From: Mesorhizobium sp.
Lineage (GTDB): Bacteria; Pseudomonadota; Alphaproteobacteria; Rhizobiales; Rhizobiaceae
Direction: 5' to 3'
DNA: 64,000 nucleotides
NCBI GenBank assembly: GCA_004020315.1
Contig: SAQG01000026.1
Span: 26,246 to 90,245 of the forward strand
The position numbers and the translations under genes were made by a program. Numbering within the stretch: position 1 is the first letter of the stretch; each line of letters opens with the position of its first letter. Shown in pieces: positions 57,984 through 64,000 of this stretch. Under the pieces are notes generated by a model, which did no database searches, was not told where the DNA came from, and saw nothing but the letters and a program-made list of their open reading frames with translations.

Positions 57984-59490
57984 AGACCGCCTCCTCGATC
58001 GCCTGGAGGGTCGTAGCGCCCGGTACATATTCGCCGACAATGCGCCCCTGAGCCATGTGCAGCACACGATCTGCGTTGAAATAGACTTCAGGCACCTCGT
58101 CCGAGATCAGGATAATAGCCAGGCCGCTGTCCGCCAGCTTGGAAATGATGTCGAAAATGCCGGCGCGCGCGCCGACGTCGACGCCGACGGTCGGTGCGTC
58201 GAGGATAAGCAGCTTCGGATCGGTCGCCAGCCATTTTGCAATGGCGACACGTTGCTGGTTTCCCCCTGACAGGGTCGAGACCGCGTCGTCCTGCTTTCCG
58301 ATCCTGACGCCGAGATCCCTTATCCAGCGATTGACCAGAGATCGCTTGCGATCGCTCGAAATGAAGCCGCCCGAAAGGATCTTGTCCAGCGAGGCGATGA
58401 CCATGTTGTCGGCGATGGCCTGGGGCTGAATGAGACCGAGCGACAACCGGTCTTCCGAAAGATAGGCGACGCCGGCGGCGATCGCGTCACGGTTGGAACC
58501 GAAGCGAACGGGTTTGCCGTCCAGGACGACAGAGCCCGATTTCGGCTTGCGCATGCCAAACAATGTCAGCGCCAGCTCGGTGCGCCCTGCCCCGAGCAAC
58601 CCGGTGATGCCGAGCGTCTCGCCGCGTCGGACCGTCAAGGACACATCCTCGAATTCGCCGGGCCGCGACAGCCCCTTGACCTTAAGCATGACCGGGCTCG
58701 TGCTCAAATCGCGGTGCAGGACGGAATAATCGAAGGTCTTGCCGGTCATCAGTTCGGTGATGCGCGATTGGGTCAGGCCCTTGGTTGGATAGACGCCAAC
58801 CAGCGCGCCGTCGCGCAGCACGGTGACGCGGCTGGAGATTTCGAGAACCTCCGCCAGGCGATGACTGACGAACACAACGGCGACGCCCGACGCCGACAGA
58901 TTGCGCACAATATCCAGCAGATAGTCGGTTTCGGATTGGGTGAGCGACGCCGTCGGCTCGTCCATGAAGACGAGCTTCGCCTCGCCGACAAGGGCGCGGG
59001 CGATTGCTACGATCTGCCGCTGTGCAATGGGAAAATGGTGGAGTGCAAGATCGACGTCGAGGGTAACACCAAGACGTTGCAAGGCGTTAGTCGCGATACG
59101 GCGCATTTCGGCATAGTCCACCAGCCGCGGCCAACGGCCGATGACAGTCTGGAACGCGATGTTCTCGGCGACTGTCATCTCGGGAAACAGGGCGAGGTCC
59201 TGCCAGATGACCTGAATCCCGCCGGCCTGCGCCGTTACCGGCGACATTTGGGAGTAGCTCTGGCCGTCATAGTCGATCACGGCGCCCGCCTCGGGCTTGT
59301 ACACGCCTGTGATGACCTTGATCAGCGTGCTCTTGCCGGAGCCGTTCTCGCCGGCGAGACAATGCACCTCGCCCGGCAGCACCTCAAAGCTGACATTCTT
59401 CAGCGCCTTCACGCCGCCGAACGTCATGTTGACGTTGCGAAGCGACAGCAGCGGCCGTGGTGCGGCGCCATCGAGTGCCTGATCAGCCAT
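57976..59490 (-). CDS. ABC sugar transporter ATPase (RbsA/MglA-like)
   Basis: A 504-residue double-cassette ATPase. The first cassette has Walker A GENGSGKST (about residue 45), the signature LPIAQRQIVAIARAL and Walker B KLVFMDEPTAS. The second has the degenerate Walker A ITGLLGAGRTEL and the signature LSGGNQQRVAIAKWL, the usual asymmetry of RbsA-type proteins. ATG 59490 is chosen because the first cassette starts about 15 residues in. A strong hairpin separates it from the binding-protein gene. Confidence 0.94.
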   Translation of the reverse strand: MADQALDGAAPRPLLSLRNVNMTFGGVKALKNVSFEVLPGEVHCLAGENGSGKSTLIKVITGVYKPEAGAVIDYDGQSYSQMSPVTAQAGGIQVIWQDLALFPEMTVAENIAFQTVIGRWPRLVDYAEMRRIATNALQRLGVTLDVDLALHHFPIAQRQIVAIARALVGEAKLVFMDEPTASLTQSETDYLLDIVRNLSASGVAVVFVSHRLAEVLEISSRVTVLRDGALVGVYPTKGLTQSRITELMTGKTFDYSVLHRDLSTSPVMLKVKGLSRPGEFEDVSLTVRRGETLGITGLLGAGRTELALTLFGMRKPKSGSVVLDGKPVRFGSNRDAIAAGVAYLSEDRLSLGLIQPQAIADNMVIASLDKILSGGFISSDRKRSLVNRWIRDLGVRIGKQDDAVSTLSGGNQQRVAIAKWLATDPKLLILDAPTVGVDVGARAGIFDIISKLADSGLAIILISDEVPEVYFNADRVLHMAQGRIVGEYVPGATTLQAIEEAVYA

Positions 59491-59530
59491 CGAGTTTGAA
59501 ACCTGGATCCAATCGCTGTTTGCAATCCTG

Positions 59531-59561
59531 CAGCCGGGCCGGCTCGAGGCCGGCCCGGCTG
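59531..59561 (-). terminator. 13-bp GC hairpin between binding-protein and ATPase genes
   Basis: The arms CAGCCGGGCCGGC (59531-59543) and GCCGGCCCGGCTG (59549-59561) are perfectly complementary around TCGAG. It lies about 20 bases after the binding-protein stop in the direction of transcription, with no T-run following. This fits mRNA protection or partial termination that keeps binding-protein levels above the rest of the operon. Confidence 0.7.
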
Positions 59562-59580
59562 CCATTTAGCCTTGGAGGCT

Positions 59581-60570
59581 TTACAGGCCCATCGCCGCGA
59601 GATCGTCGACAGTATCCTTGTTGATCGGGACCAGCTGATCGACGATGATGTTGCGGTTTTCGAAGTCGGGCTTAACTGTCCCTAGCCCTTCGATCGTATC
59701 GCCATCCTTGATCTCTTTGCCCTTCATGAGATGGTCGGCCAGCGTGACGAAAACCTCGCCCGCCTGCTTCGGATTCCACATGAACCCACCGGAGATCGCG
59801 TCGCTCTTGATGAGCTTCTGGCCCTGGCCTGGCGAGAACGGGCCGAGCACGAATATTTCGCCCACCTTCCGGCGCTCTTCGATTGCGCGGCCCGCTCCGA
59901 TCGGGCCTTGGCTGCCGAAGGCGAGAAAGCCCTTCAAGCCTGGATTGGCGGAGATCAAGTCAAGCGCAGTGCTGCGGCTCTTATCGACATCCTCGGCGAC
60001 GCCATAACGTTCGCCGACAAGCTTCATGTCGGGATGGTTCTTCTTCAAATACTCGATTGCCGCATCGGCCCAGGCATTGTGGAGCGGCACCGTCAGCGAG
60101 CCGACGAAGACTGCATACTCACCCTTGCCGCCCATTTTCTCGGCCAAGAGCTTGGCGTGAGCCTCGCCGAAGCCGGTCGCGGACGCGAGTTCGAAATCCC
60201 AGTCGGCGCCCTTCTGGCCAGGCGATTCATGCGTGATAACGATGATGCCGGCGTCCTTGGCTTTCTGCAGCACTGGCTCAAGCACTTTCGCATCGTTCGG
60301 CACCACACCGATGACTTTGACGCCCTGCGCGATCAGATCCTCGATGGCGCGAACTTGCAGTGCCGGATCAGCACTGGTCGGGCCGACCATAAATGCGTCG
60401 ACACCGAGCTCCTGGCCGCGCTCCTTGATACCGGCCTCCATAGCGTTGAACCACGGAATGCCGCCGATCTTGACGACGACGCCGACCTTGCCAGCCTGCT
60501 GTGCCATCGCAGCGAACGATCCGCCAAGCATAAGGGTCGCGGCAAGCGCCGCGATCATGAGCTTTTTCAT
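59581..60570 (-). CDS. ABC sugar transporter periplasmic binding protein
   Basis: A 329-residue RbsB-like (PBP type I) protein with a signal peptide ending AMAQQ. Mature features: VVVKIGGIPWFNAMEAGI, GPTSADPALQVRAIEDLIAQGV, GIIVITHESPGQ and FGSQGPIGAGRAIEE. The sugar is unknown; sequence recalls rhamnose/autoinducer-type binding proteins. ATG 60570 has GGGAGGAG six bases upstream and precedes the signal peptide; the longer frame to 60669 is rejected. Confidence 0.93.
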   Translation of the reverse strand: MKKLMIAALAATLMLGGSFAAMAQQAGKVGVVVKIGGIPWFNAMEAGIKERGQELGVDAFMVGPTSADPALQVRAIEDLIAQGVKVIGVVPNDAKVLEPVLQKAKDAGIIVITHESPGQKGADWDFELASATGFGEAHAKLLAEKMGGKGEYAVFVGSLTVPLHNAWADAAIEYLKKNHPDMKLVGERYGVAEDVDKSRSTALDLISANPGLKGFLAFGSQGPIGAGRAIEERRKVGEIFVLGPFSPGQGQKLIKSDAISGGFMWNPKQAGEVFVTLADHLMKGKEIKDGDTIEGLGTVKPDFENRNIIVDQLVPINKDTVDDLAAMGL

Positions 60571-60691
60571 CTGTACTCCTCCCATAACGTTCCTAGTGGG
60601 AACACACTCGAGCCGTCGAACGACGGCGGCCGTTAGAAACCTCCCCGAAAAGACGGGGCACTTCCCCATCGATCATCCACCAGTTTTCGCT

Positions 60692-60709
60692 TGCACAATC
60701 GATGGTGCA
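60692..60709. promoter_or_regulatory. 18-bp LacI-type operator palindrome
   Basis: TGCACAATCGATGGTGCA is palindromic at eight of nine paired positions (arms TGCAC/GTGCA around ATCGAT). It lies in the divergent gap between the binding-protein gene (start 60570) and the lacI-type gene (start 60776). This is the size and central CG symmetry of LacI/GalR-family sites, so it probably represses both promoters. Confidence 0.75.
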
Positions 60710-60775
60710 GAAACTATTATGCATTGAGAAGCTCTCGTCAAGCGGGATATTGCCCTAAACGCGCCGGAGGGCCAG

Positions 60776-61834
60776 ATGGATCAGCGGGTCAAGAAGAAGG
60801 CGACGATCTATGACCTGTCGCTGTTATCGGGCAGTTCGCCCTCGACCGTGAGCGCCGTGCTGAACGGCACTTGGCGCAAGCGCCGCATCAAGGAAAGTAC
60901 GGCGCAAACAATTCTCGGCCTCGCCGAACTCCACCAGTACACCACCAATCTGCAAGCGCGAGGTTTGCGACGCTCGCGATCGGGCCTGGTCGGCCTGATG
61001 CTGCCCGTCCACGACAATCGCTACTTCTCCTCCATGGCGCAGACGTTTGAGGGGCATGTGCGCAGCCGCGGCCAATGCCCGGTCGTGGTGAGCGCCAGCC
61101 GCGACCCGGAAGAGGAACGGCGGACCGCCGAGACGCTGATCTCCTATTCAATCGACCAACTCTTCATCGTCGGCGCCACCGATCCCGATGGCGTGCATGA
61201 GGTCTGCGAACTGGCGGGGCTGAGGCATATCAACATCGACCTTCCGGGAGCGAAGGCGCATTCGGTGATCAGCGACAATTATGAGGGCGCGCGGATGCTG
61301 ACGGAAGCAATCATCCACCACTTCGGCAACGACAACCCTCTGCGGCCGGACGAGCTGTTTCTGTTTGGCGGCCGCAACGACCACGCCAGCCGCGAACGCA
61401 TCGCCGCTTTCCATGCGACCAAGAAGGCACTGTTGGGCGCCGACCCTGAAGATGGCGTGCAGTCCTCCGGGTATTCGCCTGACATAACTTTGCGTGCCTT
61501 CGAGGCGTTTTACCAACGCCACGGCAAGCTGCCGCGCGCGCTGTTCATCAATTCGTCGATCAATATGGAAGGTCTGCTGCGCTTCATGGCGGGCCGGCCG
61601 GCGGAAATGTTCAGCGAGCTTGTCGTCGGTTGCTACGACTATGACCCATTCGGCTCCTTCCTGCCCTTCCCCGTAATCATGGTGCGGCAGAATGTTGAGG
61701 CGATGATCACGAAGGCATTCGAGCTGATCGATGAACCGCCGACGGCACCGCAGACCTTTCTGATTGCGCCAGAGTTGATCCAGCCCAGGTCTGCACTGAA
61801 AGGGCCGCTGGACACTCTGAAGGATATAGCCTGA
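60776..61834 (+). CDS. LacI-family transcriptional regulator
   Basis: A 352-residue regulator with the N-terminal HTH and hinge region (ATIYDLSLLSGSSPSTVSAVLNG ... ARGLRRSRSG) and a periplasmic-binding-like sensor (VGLMLPVHDNRYFSSMAQTFE, INIDLPGAKAHSVISDNYEGA). GGAGG precedes the ATG. It is divergent from the sugar operon and presumably its local repressor, responding to the imported sugar or a metabolite. Confidence 0.93.
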   Translation: MDQRVKKKATIYDLSLLSGSSPSTVSAVLNGTWRKRRIKESTAQTILGLAELHQYTTNLQARGLRRSRSGLVGLMLPVHDNRYFSSMAQTFEGHVRSRGQCPVVVSASRDPEEERRTAETLISYSIDQLFIVGATDPDGVHEVCELAGLRHINIDLPGAKAHSVISDNYEGARMLTEAIIHHFGNDNPLRPDELFLFGGRNDHASRERIAAFHATKKALLGADPEDGVQSSGYSPDITLRAFEAFYQRHGKLPRALFINSSINMEGLLRFMAGRPAEMFSELVVGCYDYDPFGSFLPFPVIMVRQNVEAMITKAFELIDEPPTAPQTFLIAPELIQPRSALKGPLDTLKDIA

Positions 61835-61976
61835 GGGTGAACCGGCGCAATAGGGCGACCCCGCCTCGAGATTTCAATGGTTGATCGTGCCGACCCTCAC
61901 GAGGGTGTCGCTGTCCTCACCGGGAGCCAATAACGTGGGCGCGTAGGCGCCTGTAAAAAGTCTACAGCAGAGAGCG

Positions 61977-62621
61977 TTAGAAGCGATAACGGATTCCAAG
62001 AGCATTCGCGTTAGAACCCTCTTTCATATTTCCAAATGTACCATCAGCGCCGGATCTATGGTGGAGTTGGTAGACAAGTTCGACTTTGGGAGCTTGCCTC
62101 ACTCTGAAAGAAAGCTCCGCACCGACGAAGCCGAGGAATGACGCATCGCCATCGTCGTGGATTTCGCGATCGCGCTCGATCTCGGTAGGGCCTGTAACGG
62201 CACTAAATCCAGCTGTCAGTGCAGGCGCAATCGCCAAATCACCAATGACAAGGCCCTGGTGGCGAAGTCGCACTCCGGCCCAAAGTTCGCCAGTCGTATC
62301 ATCGTCCTCGCCAAATCTTATGGCTGCGCCGGTGACGCCACCAAGGACGAAGCCAGCGCCAATATCGACGAAATCGCGACCATACGCGGCTCCGACTATA
62401 TAGTTGTCCGTGTAATCAGCACCCAAAACATTGATCGTGTCCCCGAAGGCCCGGCTCGCAAAGACGCCACCAAAGACATAAACATCATTCTTCGTCGGCA
62501 GACCCTCTGTGAAAGGGTCTTGGGTTGCAAAATAAATAAAGGGAGACTTGTCATCGGCGAGTCCGGAACTGACTGAAGTGCTCAAGATCACCGCAGCCAG
62601 GGCCGCTTGCAGTCCGCGCAT
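61977..62621 (-). CDS. outer-membrane beta-barrel-like protein
   Basis: A 214-residue exported protein with a signal peptide ending SGLADD. The remainder is made of alternating polar/hydrophobic strands (YVFGGVFASRAFG, NYIVGAAYGRDFVDIGAGF, ELWAGVRLRHQG) and ends in a terminal Phe (GIRYRF), the usual C-terminal signature for barrel insertion. No family is recognised. ATG 62621 has GGAG seven bases upstream. Confidence 0.75.
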   Translation of the reverse strand: MRGLQAALAAVILSTSVSSGLADDKSPFIYFATQDPFTEGLPTKNDVYVFGGVFASRAFGDTINVLGADYTDNYIVGAAYGRDFVDIGAGFVLGGVTGAAIRFGEDDDTTGELWAGVRLRHQGLVIGDLAIAPALTAGFSAVTGPTEIERDREIHDDGDASFLGFVGAELSFRVRQAPKVELVYQLHHRSGADGTFGNMKEGSNANALGIRYRF

Positions 62622-63002
62622 AGACAAGCTCCGAATCAATTCATGCCATCGTTCGCAATTGTGCAGGGAAAAACAAGGTACGAATTTGTTTATCGCCAGA
62701 ATGCTTGATGCGGGTCATTCTATAGCTCGAACTCTTCTTTAGGGCCTTGCCAAGCGGCTCGCAAAGACAACGGCCTCAGTCAGCCCGATGTTGCGCGCCG
62801 CTGATCGTCGCCATAGTTGCCACTGGGTTGCTGACGGCGCTTAGAGACAAGGCGGACTAGCGCGCGAAAGAAGCTCCAGAATAACCATTGTTCGAGCGGC
62901 CATACCGCTTATTGGCCGGTTGCGTTGCGGTGTGGCCGGGCGTGGTTGCGCAAAAAACCCCGCGCGAGGCGGGGTTCAGTGACGCGGTCAAGAACTTACT
63001 TT
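62622..63002. other. 381-base gap with one terminator
   Basis: It holds the promoter side of the barrel-like gene on the left and the leftward terminator of the BA14K gene on the right (62951-62976). No other feature is seen. Confidence 0.45.
62951..62976 (-). terminator. rho-independent terminator of the BA14K gene
   Basis: AACCCCGC (62956-62963) and GCGGGGTT (62969-62976) form a perfect stem around GCGAG; read leftward it is followed by TTTTTTG. It lies 26 bases after the BA14K stop on the minus strand, a classic intrinsic terminator. Confidence 0.9.
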
Positions 63003-63458
63003 TCAGTAGGGCGAATTGCACTGCTGGCGGCGGCCGTAATTAGGCTGGAACGTGTTGTCCGAAGCACGATAGCTCCGGTACCGGTCGTAGCACCACTGTA
63101 CATGGGAATCGCCGTGATCAACCCTGTTCTGGTTGTTATTGATGATCGCCCCGCTGATCACAGCGCCGGCAGCGAAGGCCGCCAGCGGAAACCAGTAGTC
63201 GCCATGGCGCCGATAGCCCCGACGGTACTCACGATAGCCGCGATGGCCGTTCCAGTGTGAGCCATCGTGGCGCGAAAATTTGCGGTTACGGTTGGAGTTA
63301 TGACGCTTTGCCCACGGCTTGTGGTCGACCGCCTGCACATCTGTCGAAACAGAAGCTGCCTGCGGCAGGAACATTTGAGCCGCGTTGGCTGACCCCGCTG
63401 CCGCCACGAGCGAAACTGACAATGTGGCCGCGAGTAAACCCGATAATATCTTGTTCAT
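63003..63458 (-). CDS. BA14K-family exported protein
   Basis: A 151-residue protein with a signal peptide ending SANAA, a His/Arg/Tyr-rich middle (NRNRKFSRHDGSHWNGHRGYREYRRGYRR), a short hydrophobic segment and the BA14K C-terminal motif HVQWCYDRYRSYRASDNTF ... CNSPY with its two Cys. The family is named after the Brucella 14-kDa immunogen and is common in Rhizobiales; its role is unclear (lectin-like activity has been reported for Brucella). Confidence 0.92.
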   Translation of the reverse strand: MNKILSGLLAATLSVSLVAAAGSANAAQMFLPQAASVSTDVQAVDHKPWAKRHNSNRNRKFSRHDGSHWNGHRGYREYRRGYRRHGDYWFPLAAFAAGAVISGAIINNNQNRVDHGDSHVQWCYDRYRSYRASDNTFQPNYGRRQQCNSPY

Positions 63459-63780
63459 GATTCTCCTCTGAAGGGGTGGTGGATGTCCCTTCTCGATTTT
63501 TAAAACGATTTAATCGGGGTATGGTTCCGTCCGCGCGCAAGATAATATCGTCATCAAGCAGCAGGTTGTACAGCGTTTGTCTTGGTGATCAGCAGTCTGT
63601 GCTATCCCTTCCAATCGCCTGAAAGAGGCGGGTCAAATATCGACAAAGCCGGTTTACTGACACCACTAGCCAGGCTGTTCGAATCACGCACTGGGTGCTA
63701 GGGCTTGAGCATGCATGGGGAATCTTCGACCACGCGACGCGGTGTTGCTGGCTTGTTTTTCTACGTGCCAGTGAGGGACA
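63459..63780. other. 322-base gap with no recognised gene
   Basis: A divergent gap between the BA14K gene and the small membrane protein. It contains no ORF with a start and ribosome site and no tRNA; it presumably carries both promoters. Confidence 0.4.
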
Positions 63781-63948
63781 ATGGCCGGCACTCCTTTGAT
63801 CAGTATTCTGATCACTTTCCTCGTAATCATTCTGGTGTTGTATCTTGTTAACCGGCTGCCGCTTGACGGTCGTACTCGTCAGATTGCCCAGATCGTCGTG
63901 ATCATTATCGGCATCATTTCACTGCTGAAGTACCTCGCGGTGTTTTAG
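63781..63948 (+). CDS. 55-residue two-helix membrane protein (Thivi_2564-like)
   Basis: A small protein (MAGTPLISILITFLVI ...) with two membrane helices joined by NRLPLDGRTRQ and ending YLAVF. GAGGG precedes ATG 63781. Size and loop resemble the Thivi_2564-type small membrane protein family. The stop TAG is directly followed by what looks like the end of an IS630 element, so the natural C-terminus may have been changed by insertion. Confidence 0.7.
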   Translation: MAGTPLISILITFLVIILVLYLVNRLPLDGRTRQIAQIVVIIIGIISLLKYLAVF

Positions 63949-64000
63949 AGCGTGATGATTTTAGGTTGGGGCATAGCCGGCCTCGGTGAAGTAGTTGGCG
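63949..64000 (-). mobile_element. left end of an IS630-family insertion sequence (partial)
   Basis: The sequence AGCGTGATGATTTT just after the small-gene stop, ahead of a transposase C-terminus, has the form of an IS630 terminal repeat. These elements insert at TA; TA of the TAG stop (63946-63947) is the probable target. The element continues beyond the window. Confidence 0.5.
63961..64000 (-). CDS. IS630-family transposase, C-terminal end (partial)
   Basis: Read leftward from the window edge the frame gives ANYFTEAGYAPT and TAA (63961-63963). The ANYF...AGYA ending is the characteristic last motif of IS630/Tc1-type transposases in rhizobia. Only 12 codons are inside the window. Confidence 0.6.
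   Translation of the reverse strand, partial: ANYFTEAGYAPT

Noticed and set aside
63670..63700. GTTCGAATC, a T-loop-like stretch suggesting a tRNA
   Set aside because: No acceptor, D or anticodon stems can be drawn around it.
1..64000. CRISPR arrays, rRNA or tRNA genes
   Set aside because: No regularly spaced short repeats and no rRNA or tRNA signatures were seen anywhere in the window.

Overview
The window reads as a chromosomal or symbiosis-type segment of a high-GC alphaproteobacterium of the Rhizobiales, most like Mesorhizobium. The reasons are an ALAS-type hemA, a BA14K protein, a cbb3 oxidase cluster, an Rhc-type type III secretion system (T3SS) in the nolB-rhcJ-nolU-nolV-rhcN gene order, and ABC sugar uptake next to an FGGY kinase and aldolase. 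This assignment is inference from gene content; no rRNA or other taxonomic marker is present.

Region 1 (about 0-15 kb) is a respiratory and stress block. A leftward operon runs ccoN, a fused ccoO-ccoP, four small membrane ORFs, a SafE-like membrane protein and the copper ATPase ccoI. Upstream of it, also leftward, lie a cytochrome c, a Tat-type metallophosphoesterase and a cupredoxin-like exported protein. Divergent from these are a Sco-type copper chaperone, a small unknown gene, hemA and a groEL with a His-rich tail. A DUF899 gene relic and a Tat-exported ferritin-like protein follow.

Region 2 (about 15-47 kb) is a complete-looking T3SS basal apparatus in two blocks. The left block (24.3 to 16.2 kb, leftward) is sctC1-sctI-sctJ-sctK-sctL-sctN-sctO-sctQ-sctR-sctS-sctT. 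The right block (38.7 to 46.9 kb, mostly rightward) is a small needle-like gene, sctD, an sctX/sctY-like pair, sctV, a Tad/CpaC-like secretin, a CpaD-like lipoprotein, a TadD-like TPR lipoprotein (opposite strand) and sctU. SctU lacks the NPTH autocleavage motif. Between the blocks sits one giant gene of about 3,803 codons. It has LysM at both ends, a DUF4781-like hydrophobic region, a HELSH zinc-peptidase motif, two repeat families, C-terminal membrane segments and SH3b. It is flanked by an RpiR regulator on its own strand and by an L,D-transpeptidase/LysR pair on the other. No translocon, TtsI regulator or conventional effector is recognisable. The giant protein plus this unusual T3SS is the most interesting system in the window.

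Region 3 (about 47-52.8 kb) holds housekeeping and accessory enzymes: a GDSL esterase, a small unknown protein, an alpha/beta hydrolase, a protein-isoaspartate methyltransferase, a CDP-alcohol phosphatidyltransferase and a PgpA-like phosphatase.

Region 4 (about 53-62 kb) is a carbohydrate locus. A leftward operon encodes a periplasmic binding protein, an ABC ATPase, two permeases, an epimerase, an FGGY kinase and a class II aldolase. It is divergent from a LacI regulator, with an 18-bp operator-like palindrome between them. An outer-membrane-like protein, a BA14K protein with its own terminator, a small membrane protein and the end of an IS630-family element close the window.
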